The notes beneath the pieces are model-generated. The model was not told the DNA's origin. It saw only the letters and a program-made list of their open reading frames with translations, and made no database searches. The translations under genes were made by a program, and so were the position numbers. This document shows positions 10,972 through 25,900 of a DNA stretch of 64,000 nucleotides, piece after piece. Within the stretch, counting starts at the first letter, position 1. Every line of letters starts with the position of its first letter. This DNA comes from Aptenodytes patagonicus (taxonomy: Eukaryota > Chordata > Aves > Sphenisciformes > Spheniscidae), in the NCBI RefSeq assembly GCF_965638725.1, contig NC_134963.1, forward strand, positions 12,676,501 to 12,740,500, written 5' to 3'.

Positions 10972-13900
10972 CTGCAATCAACAAGAAAAGACAGCCCTGA
11001 AGCAGAAGGCATCCATGGTCCCCAACCCAGCTCTCATTCCCTGGAGATAGCATGCAGCCAGGGTGAAACCGAGAGTCCACACACTGCCAGCAGGTCTGTG
11101 CCACTCCATGACTGGCCCTGGAGAGCTCACACAAAATGGGCTTTAATCCTTGCATTACATACGGTGATATGATCCCACTAGCAGGTCAGTTCATTGCCTC
11201 GGACTCCTTCCCAGCCAGTGTACAGTCTTGTTTGCACAAGCAACCCCTTGTAAGACACTACTGCAAGTGTTGTCTCCCTTCACTGTAACTTCAGGGAACC
11301 TTGATTTATAGTCTTGGGAACACAGTATGATTTCTTAGTAAGGTTGCCACTTCACAGAGACACCAGTGTGGGAAAACACTGGTGTTTTGGTAGGTACCAG
11401 CATTTTGCAGAAAAAAGTTTACTTTGATGGACTTCTTGTTTTTAAAGATACAGGTTAACTGTAAGGATACCCTGGATCTCTCTCTTCACCACCCTGCAGC
11501 TTGTGAAGTCAATTACAATTGTTGAAATTGAGTGTAAATGCCATCAAATATAAATGTGTTTTCATTCTGCACTTGAATTGCCAAGGAACTAATAACTCCT
11601 CAAAGAGGAGGGCAGTGGAAATTACCCCCTTGACTTCTCCTTTTCCATTGATGGAGCTGTCCTTTGACAACTAAAGCAGTAACTCACAGAGAAAATGATA
11701 CTGGGATAGCATTTCATGTATTTTAGCTGTCTAACATAATTTAGCTGCGGGAAGCAAGGAGAGCTACTGTCATGTAATCAGCCAGTGCATTAGAACAACT
11801 GCAGCTACCAGATACTTTCTAGGGAGACACTTCCAGTTTTTTAGCATTTTCAAAGCCCTCAGAAGCTTCTGTAACCCTGAGGACTGAGAGTCCTTGTCAT
11901 GTAGGAGACTCAGAAATGCCTCTGAGCCAAAAAATTTTATTTTAATTCTGTAGTTCCTGTGCTTCACCCTTACTGCAAAGGGACATCTGGATTTGCACTA
12001 GGAAAACAAGCAGCCTGCCATGCTCTCACACCTTCCAGCTCTTATATCCGCTTAGCTGTCTGATATCGACTGCTTCCCTTGCCAGAAACCCTGAGCTCTA
12101 TTAATATTGCTCCTGCCATGGCTAATGGCTAGGATAGTAGCCTAACCACTCTTATTTTTCCAAGTCCTTCTGGCATGAAAAGTGGGAGAAGAAATGAATT
12201 CTCTCTAGGATTTCACATGATACCTCTAGATCAGATATCTGCAGTCCTAGTGAGCACATCTGGCACATGACCATCTTCTGGCATAAAGGCACAGAAACAA
12301 ATTCTCTATAAGCCCAGATAACAAGGTGAGCCAGAGGAAATGGAAGGTGCAATGCATTCTCCAAACCAATCCAGCCTCCTCACAGCTCTTGCAATAGATT
12401 TAACAGAAAGGAAAATGCCCCATAAAAAGAAGGCTGGCACAGCATGTGTGCACCAGAACCTGCTTCTCTGTGACAGGGCATCCCTCTTACCATGCTAGAG
12501 TTATGGAGACCCAATTGAAACTGAGATGCAGTACACAAATGAACACTTCAGCTGAGGAATTTCCTGTATGGGCCAATGTTCTCCATTCTCCTCAGCTGAC
12601 TAGGAAAAAAAAATCTTGTTTGATTTCTTCTCCATACTTCAGATATCTGGGCCCTGAGCATGCAAATCTTCCCTTCTGCTTCCGCCTCTGAGCTGAAACT
12701 CTGACTCACACCAGAGCAGATGGACAGGGAGCGTTCATCCCTTCTCACCTTCAAAATCAACACGCCCATCTCCATTCAGATCCACGTCCCGGATGATCTC
12801 TTCAATATCCCGATGGCCCACCTGCTGCCCTAGTAGCTTCTTCATGGCTTCTCGCAGCTCACTGGTGCTGATCTCCCCATCACCATTGGTGTCAAACTGC
12901 AAGTACATGAAAAATACCAGCAGGGGAAGTACAGTTAATGGAAATGGATCTTGCTCTAGGTTGGATTTTGTATTGTCCTGCTCCTGAGTGCCCTACTTTT
13001 CCTGCATTCCTTTTGTGTCCCTCCTTTTCCTCCTTTGGGTGCCTTTTGGATCCAGTCTGTCTTTTCTCCTCAGAAACCCCTCATAACTCCTGTGTCTGCA
13101 TCAGCTTTCCTCTTCCTTGCCTCAAAGGTTCCCTTATCTTAGTGACTTTCTCTGCTCCTCCCTTGTTTCATGCCTGGCTTGGCTCTTTCTCTGCCTTCCA
13201 CTGTGCTGCTCTCTCCTCCTCCTCTTCTCTTCCCCAGTGGGTCTTCTCTCTTTCCTGTCTCCTGTTGCTCACCTCTCTGGGGGGCACGCGGTAGGGAGCA
13301 CTCACCTCTCTGAAGGCATCACGGAGCTCTTTTACACCAATCATGTCTGCAGTTTCTGCCAGCAGTTTTGGTCCCATCAGCTCAACAAAATCTTCAAAAT
13401 CCACATGGCCACCCACTTGGGACAGGATGAAAGATCGTGTGTCAGAACTCCATACGTTAGCCAAGCCCAGCACTCACTTTGCACTTCTGTGTGCCCCAGA
13501 GAGGGCTTGGTTCTCCAGGAAGCAAAGCACAGAAGGCGCAGGACAGTGGAAGGAAAAGCAGAGGTAGTTTTACACTGTCTTTATATTTTCTGGATTGCGG
13601 GCTAGGCGGAATGAGCCCAAGCTATTCCATCCTAGGCTGCCAGGGACTGTCACATCCTTATGGCATCACGTACTAGGTATTAGAGGCTTGATCATTCTAG
13701 TGCTTATAGCAACCCTCTGCTGCGCCTGTGCCAAAGGGTACGTATGGCAAGGGCACAGCATGATGTTCCTGCATGGCCTGGGCAGTGCCCTGCAGCAGTG
13801 GTGGAATCTTGTTCCATTAGCAGTGGCTAACGTATGTCCAACTGTTTATTCATTGTATTAGTCCTTTTCCTTGTTTGTCCCCTATCTGAAAGCTGGCAGT

Positions 13901-16900
13901 AACACTCTCAAATTCCTAAGCACTTGTATGCCAGGGTTATCAGCTGCTTTTGTGTGTGACTGGTTGCATATGCCACAACTGTTTTCCTTCCCTTGTCCAA
14001 GTAACTTGTCCTTTTTACATCATCATGTGTCAGAAATAACATGCACTAAATATCCTTTTTCCCACCTGGCTGAGGGTAATACCCTGCACTGCCACAGACA
14101 AGAGGTGACAAAAAATGATGGTGAAAGACAAGGGGCACAAACACAGTCACAGTGAATTGGACACGTTTGTCACATTTTTCCATGACTCCAGCAGATGCCC
14201 CCATCTGACACTGCCAGCACAGCTCGCTTGCAGCCCATCCCCAGGCACACAGCAGATCCACAAACAACCACCGCAGAGTGAACAGCCCATCCATCACCCA
14301 TCTGACCAAAGCGCCTCCATCTTCCCAGGCTCTTTCTTCAGTCTGACACCATCTGACAACAGCTTCAATATGACAACACCCACAACCTGTGCACCGATGT
14401 CTAACGGCCCACATCAAGAGCAGTTTTATACCTGACAGCATAAGCACGAAGGACAACCCTTTCACTCACTGTTCCCATACAGCACAGTCCACACAGTCTC
14501 TTTGATAAGCAAAAAACAAAGGCATCAACTTCTAGGGACCACAAGCAAACAGGAGAGATGATAGGGCGTGAAAATGAGAACGGAAAGAAGAGGGGAGGAA
14601 ATCCAAAGGAAAAGAGACAGCAGGAGACTAAGAGAGCCCGAGGCAATGATGCAAGACACAGCAACAACAGGGAGGTACAGCTGGGTGGATATTACTCACG
14701 GTTCATGTTGATCTGCTGGGAGAGCTCTATTAGCTCCATCTCAGTAGGCATGTAGCCCATGGTTCGCATGCAGTTCCCCAGGTCCCTGCAGTTAATAAAC
14801 CCATCCTTGTCTTTATCAAACTCCTTGAAGGCTTCTCTTAATTCTGTGGGAGTGGAACCAAAAAGAACAATATTGTCAGTGACGGCTTGAAATACCTTTT
14901 CCAAGAAACCTCCCCAGAATCAGCAGCACTTTATGAGGCCAGACTCCCTAAGACACTCCATATTTTCCCAGCAGATCGCCCTGCAAAGAGGCAATGACTG
15001 CAGCAATGTTAAGCTCTTCTATCAGCAGCACTGCTGACCCGTTCCTTACAGGAAAGCTTGCTTGGACTACAAGTGTCACAAACTGATCATTGCTAAACTG
15101 CACTCCCTAAAGAAACTGAAACTAATAAGTTTTCCCAACTTTTACCCCTGCACTGCATTATATAGCCCCCACTGTAGGGATCAGCAGGTAAAACAGCTTC
15201 CCTGGAGCCATACTGTTGTATCATGCTCTACAACACTTTCTGTGGGAGCTGGGGTGGACAGCAGTTCCCTGACAGCCAATATCCCATTACTTTACTTATC
15301 CTCCCACCCTGAAGAAGCTGGAATGGATGCAAATTCCTTCACAGTCAGCACTCCTGCAGTTTTACATATTATTTCTTTTGCTGGGGTTTCCAGGAATTAT
15401 TCCAGTAATCATCTCCCTTGATTTGCCCCAAATTATTTTACCCCACGGGGGCCAACCTGGAAGGGCCAGCCAGCAGGTTTTTACTGGGCAGGGAGTAAGG
15501 TGACACAGAAGGAGTGACAAATTTTACCTTCAATTTCTTCCGGACGCAGTTCTCTATCCTGCAGAAAGAGAACATACTATGTTAAAGCCATTTGCTTGCC
15601 ACAAACATAGTTTCAGAATAGCACTTGTTGGTGCAAACAGTTCTGGGACAAGCCAGAAAGTGAGAGAAGAAACAAGAAGGTGATGACATGTTTAATACCA
15701 TCTACCTAGCAAGGCTTCCCAGCTCTCCTCCCCAGCGGGAGGGGTGTTAGCCTGCACACTTTTCTGTGGAAGCCCCTCTCCCTCTCATCTGCTAGACAGG
15801 GGGATGACGGGTGCTCCCTCAAAATAGAAGAGACCTGGGCCAGCACAGCAATACGTGTGGCATCCCCACCTGATGCTACTATGAGCACCTTTGTGAAGCT
15901 CCTACATCATTCCCCAGCACCAAGTCTGGAGCAGAGACTGTCCCTGCAGCAGTTATGATCTCCTCTAGAGCTCTGATTGTATCTCCTACCGCACCTCCCG
16001 CTGACACAGCCAGATCAAAACAGCTGGAAGCAGTCCCTGTAACCAGCAGGTCTATACCATCGTCTGCTTGGATCACTGCTTGATCCCTGTCCTTCTGGCA
16101 GGACAGTGACAGTCACGAGCTCTCTTACAGCCAGCGTCCCAGTGCCATCTCCTACAGTCAGTCCCCACAAAAAGGTAGGAACTTCCCCCTTCCCCCCGGC
16201 CTCAACTCCATACACAAGCATTCTGAAACCAGGCATGAAGGCAGACACACAACATATACATCATGAAGGTCATCTAAAAACAAAACAGGACAAGGATTCA
16301 CCATGTTCAGGAAACACTGCAACTTCAAACATCCAATTTGAATTTCTTGGAAGAAGGGGGAGGATATAAAAGAGTATAGGAAAATTCCAACACTGGACCA
16401 GGAAGAAGAGATGAGCATGGAAATGCACTGCTTTCTGGTTTAAATGCCCTTTCTAATTCCTCTCATGGCTCCCGGGCAAATCCAAAACATCTGAGAATTT
16501 GGAAACACAGAAACGCGATCTCTTTTGTCGTCTCACTCTCAGCTTTTCCCCTCAACCGTGGGGAGTTTCTCCTTGCCTTCCAGGTGTCCTCCAGCTTCAC
16601 CACACGTCCCTGGAAACGGTGCCCTTGATCAGTTTGAGAAGGATGATCCTTTGCTATTTAACTACAGGCTCCTCTGGAAACTCTAATGGCAGCTGCTCAG
16701 AGTGCATAGCAAACTAGGACACACACTGGCTTACGTCTGTGCAAAAGTGGGCTGTGCCAGAAAAATGACCAGCTTACCACTCATAACCTTCCCAGAGGCA
16801 TCTCTGTGCTGGATGGAACTGTTGGAGCACGCTGGCTCTGCCGTTTCATCCTTCACAGACCCGGTATTTTCAAACATGTCATCCCATTTGTTCTGCTTTC

Positions 16901-19900
16901 ATCAACACCAAGTAATAAAACAATTCAAACTCCTTAGACCGGATGCAGGAGGCATTACTGCCCTCCCGCCTTAGACAAAATAGCAGATGAAAGCCACCCA
17001 TGATCAGTACCAACACCTTGTGCACCTCATTCCAGAGTTCGCAAACATTAGTCCCTGGAGATACTGCTGTGTGCCGATCGGCACGGCAGCAGATGCAGGG
17101 GTATGATTACAACCACCACAGTGCAAACGGTGCTGTGACTCACCCGCGGTAACTGCTGTCTTGTGAGAGTGGCTGGGGTAGGACTCGGGCCTTCCTCCAG
17201 TGCAGTCGTCACAAGACCATTCTCCTCCTTACTCACTGAAGACCACGTTGCAACCAACATGACTGAAACATGTCAGAAATGGGGGATTCAGCACCGGCTC
17301 TAATTTTGCACACCAAGGCATTTGCGTTTGCAGGGCTCTGTGCGTATCTTTGCACATGCAGATTCTACCACCAGAGAGCCACAGACTGTGAATGCAAAAG
17401 GAGGGGGAGGGTTTACGTCCCTCCAAAAATCTGACTCAAGCAATAACTAACGTCAGGAAGAGGTTTTCTGTTTTAAATTTGAAAGAAGATCCCCTAAAAT
17501 GATAAAGGAGGAAAATTGCTTGGGAAGAAATGGGCTGAATCACTCTAAAGCTTTTGGAGAACATATGGAAAGAGGAATAAAACTGTTCAGAGAGTTTAGC
17601 TCCTAGATATGAGCAGAGGTGACCCTCAGAGAGTCCATTATACGTAATGGTCTTACCCTCATTTATTTCTGTTCTATGCACAATAAATCCTGTTGGTCTC
17701 GAGAGTCAGTAAAAGTAAAGCTGTTTATCAGATGCACTTATTCTACACCAGGGTAGTTAGAGACATCGCTAATCCTGTTCTGGAAACTTCTTATGGCACT
17801 GTGAGTTTCCAGGGCCTAAACAGGATGGATACCTGTCCAGCTGTGAGCCTTCCACTAGGGAGCTGGACCTATGTTGGGTAGCTCTGTGCATGTGTGCACG
17901 TGTGCTTGTGTAAGAATATTACATTTTGTGTTTTAGTGAACCAAGGAATATGTGATCACTTAGTGGCTGAAGGTTAGGAAGAACAAAAGCTATTTGATCA
18001 ATAATGACAAATAATGACTCTTTTTTGGGTTGTTGGTTGAAGAAGAGGTTTCAGAGATGAAGATCTAGGTGTCTCCCACAGCTGTAGATAACCATATGAA
18101 TGCACGAGTAAGACAGAGATTTCTTACAGAGGCAAGAAAGCTCTGACTCTCAGGTAATTGGGGTGAGCTTTGTTTCACCCGAAGAACATGGGATGCACTG
18201 GATGAATATCTGACAGTGCACATATTCACTCATACGTATCCATAAAAAGTGTGTTAATAATATGTTTGTGTATGTCTTTAAATTCATGTTATTGTAGCAA
18301 TCAAATGTTTATGTGCAAAAATATGTTTTACTTCTTGTAAAGATACAATACCGGGGTGCGTATTTCTGTATATTTAACATGTCCAGGTGTATACATTTGA
18401 ATTTACATACAAACACATATTTTTATTTTTGGTATATAAATGCATACATTAGATGCATATGAACACATAGTTACAAATAGGTGTGACTGGGGATGGATGG
18501 ATGTAGTTTTGTTATTTGTGTGTGTATGGGTAATAGCATTTGGTAGTCTGGCACTATTTGCAAATACGAGGACAGACTGATGTTCTTTGGTTTATTTGGC
18601 TGGGATTGCTGCAGTGTCGGGCTGTGTATGATAGTGTATAAGAGATTGCGTTTGGGCATCTGTGAGGAGGCAGATGCATGCTTATTTCTGCTGGTACTAG
18701 CGTGCTCACTGTGAGCTGATAGGAGCAGTATCAAATATGGGCATCTCTGTGGGATGGCTTGTTCCCAATATGGATGTCCTGATTTGCATTTAAGTGGCTA
18801 TTTAGGCCTTAAATGCTAATCTGAGCCTCTGGGAATGAGATGTGGATGTCTTGCTGGAATAACAGCTTTGAACACTGGACTCCTCCTGACTCCATATGAT
18901 TATGTAAGTCCTGAAGTCCTAAGTCCTTCTCCTGAGTCCGTATGATTATGCCTACTTGAGTGTAGGCTTGGATCTATCTTCCATAGCTGCATTTTTAGAT
19001 TCCTCCTTTCTTGGTGTTTATGCATGGGGATATCTCTGCACATCCTTCGGGTTAGACATTTGCCTGTGATTGTATTTGCACTTGGAGCTGGAGCCGGGAT
19101 GCTCGAGACCCAGGGCTGGGGGTTACAGAGCTCCACGCAGATGGAGCGTGCGGGCAGCTCCGCATCCCCGGCTCACGTCCACGTGGCTTTGTGCGTGTCT
19201 CGCCCGGCTGGGTGTAACTTACGTACAGGCTGCCTGTTTTCTGCGAAGCCCTTCCTCAGGAAGATGCATGCTGGCCCCAGCAGGTTGTGCATGACGGCGC
19301 AGTTCTGGGCCAGCACCATGAGCGGACCCTGGTACTCGCAAGCCGACGGCCCGTCTTCGCTCGTCTGGACAGCCTTATAGCACGTCTTCTCTTCATGGCG
19401 GATCTTCCCAGCCAACCAGCAGCAAGCAAACAACACAACAGAGGATGTTACCTCCCCATCTCGCCCAGTCGTTCCTCTGAAGTTTTATGAACCACCTTGC
19501 AGAGACATTATTGCTAAATTTCCTTCATCTGGTCCATGCTGCGTCCCCCCCACTGGTCTATTAGGATTTGTACAGAAGCAGTAAGTCCAGGAGTTCACTT
19601 TCAAAAGCTGATAGAAGTACAAGCAACCAGGAGAATTTTGCTTTGAAATGACATCAAACTCTCAGCACTGCTCACATCTACCCAGACACAGCCCAAAGGC
19701 CACACTCCCACTATCAGCCCCAGAGTTAACGATCCCTTGAATGAGCTGCAAAGGATGAGCTCGCCCCAACCTAACAGTACATGTGCCAGCCTGTGCCCAG
19801 GGTGAAGCTGCTGACAAAGCCACGTCGGCCAGGGCATCCCCAGGAGACCAGGCAGAGCCTGCACAAAGACCCTGCATTAGGCTCCGTGTTACATTTCAGC

Positions 19901-22900
19901 AACACAGCATCACACGCTTTATAATATTATTAGAAGGCCGCTTACAGCATCAGGTGGCTCTGCCCACTGCAGGCTCACACTCCCTATGCCACTTCTAATT
20001 AGTTCCATCCTCAGGGTCTCAGGCATATACTGCACTGGCTTCTTCTAATCACTGACAGCCCCAAAGTGGAGATCAGGCACGAGCACAACATTTTTGTCTG
20101 TTTGCATTTGCACGTTTTCCTAAGTGCACACGTCCTGCTAAGCTAGGGCTCCAGACCAGAATCCAGCACTGGATTTTATAAGGAGGCACTGCTTTCCTTT
20201 TATAGAAATGCATTTCCCTGGCTCTGCAAGAAAACTCTTATCCTGATATTCCCATGCAGCTATAAAAAGCCAGCACAACCCACAGGACCCTTGGTTTTAT
20301 AGAATAAACATTAATCATACATCAGATTCCTCTTCAGGAATGATTCTACTTTTACAGCCAGTGTTCCCAGGGGTGATCAGAGAAGCTCTGTCAATTGTCA
20401 TTGTCTCTATTAACCCTTTCCTTAAAGCCAGAGGTGCTTTTTCAGGCTAAAAGACCAGATACATACACACGTCCCACTCACACTTGTCCGAGTCTATTGT
20501 ATCTACTTGTTGTGTCTGCCATGTGCTATTATATTGCACACATGGTTTGTAGTTCACATTTTTGTACACAGTCTTACACCAATCTGCTCATGTATAATGT
20601 CATGTGAATATCAAGCATCAAAACAAAAACAACTCAAAAAGCAAGCCATGGAGAAAGAAAATGATGAAGCAGAAAAGCATTTTCGTTGCAGTCACGGATG
20701 AGGAAGAAATCTGTCTCTGATTAAATCTGACACATAGGACGCTTGTCCTTAAAAACCTGAAAGATGAGCATCCGTCCACAAATGGCATGTTACTAGCTCA
20801 GCTAAATGTCAAGGCATCTGTGTTGAACTGCACAGCTTCGTGATATCAGTGCAATGTATTTTCAAAATTATCAGCTTTATTTCCTGGCACATTTTTCAGT
20901 TTAATATACCAAATAATATGAATCACTTAAAATAGCCCACATTGGTTCTGTGTTTAATTCCAGCGAAGCCACGTGAAAGATCGAAGACCCCACAGCCCCT
21001 AATCCTTGTTTGCTGACCCTTCCAGTCAATAGAGTTTATTACCAAGCCACAGAGCAGTACCACAGAACGGTCATCCCATTATTTTCCAGCGCGGATAGAG
21101 ATTGCCAGTTTGACGAAACAGTTGCCAAGAGCCACCAAGGATCCTGACCAGACAGCCCGACGCAGTGCCAGGACAACAAGGTGCACCTCTTAGCAAGACC
21201 CCGACAGGGGATCCCTGCCCCACTCTGCCACTGCAGGCAAGATTTATGGCATTTGATGTTCCCTCTGCCAGCAGCCCCCCAGGTTTCTCCTGCAAGTGTC
21301 CCCACAAGTTCCCTCCACCACGTTTCTCCTACGTCCCAACAGAGCCGGAAAGGGAGCTGTGATATGGGTACAGGGCAAAGCAACATCAGCCGCCCATTAC
21401 AGGGGAAACAGCAGCGTGCACAAGGAAAATGCAAGGACAGGACTAGGGAGCTCAGGCTTTCCCTGTCCCTTCCCCGAGCAAAGGAACACTACCCTTCCTG
21501 GCTGAGTCCGGCCCTTGGCTGTGTGAGACCAGCAGATTGTGGAGAGGGAAGAGACCGGGCTGATTTAGAGATGGCTGTAGTGATGGTGAAGGGTGGCAAA
21601 GCGAGGGACCTGGATGCCAAAGCTTTCTCTTTCTGCACAGCAGAAGCACAACAGGATTCACTTCATTTTCCTGCCTGCATGTCAGAGGGACTTTGCAGAG
21701 CGGCAAGCCCAGAGGGGCCTCTTCATCCTGACTGCAGTGCCTCTCAGAGGGAAAGGCAGCCAGGCTGGCTGCTGGGATCACCAGGGGGATACTGTGACAG
21801 TGGGAAAGCGAAGCTGCCAACAATGGACATTGTGGAGACAAAGCCTGAGCATTGCCACCAAAACAGGCAAGGTACCCCCATGTCAGCCAGTCCCAGACCA
21901 AGCCAGCCGGTGCCTGGGAGCGACTCCCAAATTTCGGGTTGAAATCATGTATTCAAGAGATCAGTCTGTCACCCAAGAGCAGCTTTGACACACGGTGTCT
22001 ACAGTCCCTCCTCTTTACCCTTTCAGCAAAATGAGTTTGCCCAAGGTAAAATCTGAGAGAAAAGACCGGGATCATAAAACAGCCAAGTGAAGTTGTGCAA
22101 TGTTAAGACTGACCTGCAAAGTCTCCACTCTAATCATGTGTGTCGTGATCAAAAGAACGGCAGAGCCCCAGGGCCTGTCAGGATGAGTGCCCGAGGCCTT
22201 AATTCATGGCTGGCTGGAGCGATGTCTGAGAAATTCTCTAATTCAGCTTTGCAACTTTTGCTCTTTAGTCCTGTCATTCCAGGCTTTCTAACTAGGCACA
22301 AAGTGCATTATTTGAAGCAGCTTTTAGGAATGAAAGCATGAATTACCTAAAAGACTGATGACATAGAGCTTATAAGTTCTTGAAACCATTTTGATTCGAG
22401 AAGTCTGGCCACACGTCAGACTTTAATTGCAATCGCCTTGATCATGTTGAGCACAGCTGCAGCCAACTCCTTTTATTGCAAGTTGGAGGTGACCTACAAG
22501 TAACCAAGCTGGTTTTTCATATGTGCAACATTTGGGTAAACCTCAACTACTTCTGCCTCTCCCTGAAGGTCACCCTGACCTAGGGACTGGTCTCAGCACT
22601 GTCTAACTGCTTGGTGATGAATGCCCTCCTCGTGTATCCCAGCTCCCCTGCAGCAGCACTGTGCCATTGCTGGCTTTGTAGCAACCGAGATAACAAGCAA
22701 ACTGTGTTTCTACACAGAAGAGGCAAATCTCGGCCAGAAGAAACTCCCTGCTAGGGAGGTCCTCTCTCCAACAGCTCCCTCCCAGAGGAGCTTTCCCGGG
22801 TGGCAAGGTCTCCTGGGTGGAGCATCCTGATGGCAGTGGCACTTCACTGTTGGCAAGGTCTCCACAGAGGTAGCTCCTCATTGCAATACTTCGGATGCTT

Positions 22901-25900
22901 AGCATAACTTTTTCATTTATGAGGAGTGAATTGCATAGCTTTTTGCTGAGTTATTAGATTTGCCGCAATGCTAAGTGAGAACCATGCGGCTGACAGGTAC
23001 ACAGTGCTGTAAGACCTTCCTCAGTCAAACAAGAAAAATTTCTGGGGCATGTCATTCCCATTTCAATCTAGTCCCTAACAGCAGAATCGTTCCTGAATCT
23101 AATTCATCCTGGGATCACTGTAAAACCTCAGCACAGAGCAGACAGTGCGTTGAAGCCTTAACAGATACACATGGCAGCTCGCAGATGAAGTCCAGCATGT
23201 AGACGCATGGGCCATGCTGACGTGTGACATGATGCACAAACACACAGCCGGGGCCCAGGGTATCCACTCACAAACAGAGGCATGGACAAACAGATCACAG
23301 AGAAACACACACTTCTGTACCCAAACACATACCAACAAAACTAGATGTGTGCATATGCAAGGATGGATATACATAACAACACATGCATCTGTTGTTACAG
23401 ACAGACTTCTGGAGGACATCCACTAGCAGGTATACACACACAGAGCGCCATACAAGCAGGGATATGTGTGTGGCACACACAAATTCCCCCCCTATACACT
23501 CACAACAAACATTGCACGCCTGCTCACGCACCTCAGGATGCATACGTAGGGACATAAAGAGCTAAGGACACACACATACTTCAGATGGGCTCATCAGGTG
23601 TGCATATTCTGACACACCAACAGGAATACGTACAGATACATGCCCATTCACATGTACATGAATATATGTCCCTACAGAAATGACACACGACTAGACTCAT
23701 GCAGATACTTCTCGACTGAAGCACATGCACACACACACACACAAACTCACACGTATACACACACATTAAGATGCCCGTATAGACGATGTGTGCCAGCATA
23801 CTGTGCACATCAACAAGCACAACCTTGCACGTACCCAGAGGACAGCTATACACACGCACACGAAGCAGGACACAAGCCTACTCATGTGCATGCATACGCA
23901 CACGTTTATTTACACACATGCTGTGGCACCCAGCATCCTGGGCTCTAACGGCTGCACTTGCATGAGCAGCTCTTACAAAAAAAGACTGGTGAAGAGAGCT
24001 GAACACTTTGTACACATCTCTGCGTTTCTCCCACCTCCCGTTCCCATCTGCCCACGACGTCACCCATCCCAAGAAGCAGGGCTGGAAATGCACAACGCAC
24101 TTTGATTCAGGGAACATACCTTTTTTGAGAGGTTTCTCAGTGGAGACTTCACACAGTTGCCCATAATATGTTGAGTCTGCCTTTCCGGTGGACTTGGTTA
24201 TAAAGGAACTGAAGCAATTGATCCCATTAAAGGTATTCCTTGGGAGTAAAGCAAGAAAGGCAGTGCCAGGCAAATCCAAACAGCTACTGGCTGCTGGGGC
24301 TTCCCTCTTCAGGGAGCTTTTTCTCTCTCTGCCTCTCTCTCTCCGTGTTTTTACTTTATGTTCACTTTCTTGAAGAGATGAAGCAGGAAGGAGAGGGAGG
24401 GGAGAGAAACAGACAGAAAGAGAGGGAGAGAGAGGGAGAGAGAGAGAGTGAGAAGGGGAGAGAGAGGGAGGCGGATGTATAATCTACATCAGATTAATGT
24501 TCAAATCCCTCCCACCCCCCTCAATCTGCAGGCAAGATTGTTTCACTCCTGGGAGAGGGCTGATTCAGGGAGAATTAAAACAGAGAGGCACCGCAAGAAG
24601 TGATTTCAGTGATGAGTTCAGTGAATCCAGCTAGTTGAGTTCCACACAGCCTCTGAACATCGCATCCCTACCCACCCCCCTTCTAACTCCTCTCGGCTTT
24701 TCAGTCACCAGAGACCTAGGCTGGCCAGAAGGCAATTCTCTTAGGGGCTTGGAGCAGAGTCCAGAGCTCGTTTCAGAGCAGAAATGGACCATTTATCTGG
24801 GTGGGACCTCTTTCAGCTTATAAATACCAGCAGACATAAAAGTCCCTCATTCTTTTCCTGCTTTGGCAGAAGCAAGCCTGGAGGCAGCCGTCCAGGGACA
24901 CTACAACACTCTCAACCCCAGGATCGTAATTTTTAACCACAAGGGAGAGATGTTGTGCCAGTCTTGTGGTAAAGTTTTTCCAGCTTTCTGCAAGTAGAAA
25001 TCAACTGGTGGTTTACCTGCACAAGTCTGCCAAAGATGGGCTCACACCTGAATCCTAAACCTGAACAGCCCCAGGCTGGCTAATGTGAAGCAAAGAATTT
25101 GGGCCAACACAATGGATCCATCCATTCCATTTCCAAGAACCCAAGTCCTGGAATAAATAAGGAGCTCCTAAACCTAGAGCCAGCTCTGAACTCTGGACTT
25201 TAGGCCTATTATGGTAACAGAATAATCTCTGAAAGAAAAGGGATGAGTCCCCAGTACATTTTCCTCTGATCTCAGGCTGAGCATAAGAGCATTCAATCTG
25301 AAAAGAGATTTAAATTGCATAAAAAACTCACCCTCACACCCAGGCAACAGGATCTGAACAGGATAGAGAATGCACCCTTAGCTATGAAGCCATCACAGCT
25401 GCAGCTCCACAGTGATAAGAACCCATGGCATGAAGATCTATCTCCCTCAAGAACTGTGAAGACCTAGATGACACTGATCCTACACCCTGTCTATGCAGCA
25501 GGCTGGTTGGACACTCAGGTGTTCAGCTGAATGATTTTACAACTTTGTTTGCAAGTGTGGTTCCAAACAAAAGGCTCTGCAAAGACCTAACCCATGGGCT
25601 GAGCACTTGCACCACGTGCTTTTTTGTGCAGGAGCCAAGGACTCACTCTCCTGGCAGCTCTAGGGCTGTAGGACAGAGAAGGATGAACTGTCAATGTCAC
25701 AACAAAGCAGGGATTTCTCTGCTTCCACCCTGATGGTGCTGTGGCAAATTAAGTATGATTGTAAGGTGAAGCAACAGTTGCTTTAGAGCTTAGAGGCTTC
25801 TTCCACCTGAGGAGATGAGTTTAGGAGCCCAACTATGACAAGAGTCAACAGCTTCTCTAGTTCCAGTCGCAGCCAGAAGTGCACAGCCATGTGGGATGGT

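Noticed and set aside
19300-19325. Possible RE1/NRSF silencer (CAGCACCATGAGCGGACC)
   Set aside because: Only the left half-site fits; the right half deviates, and the sequence is fully explained as coding for the conserved VLAQNC segment of L-CaBP1.
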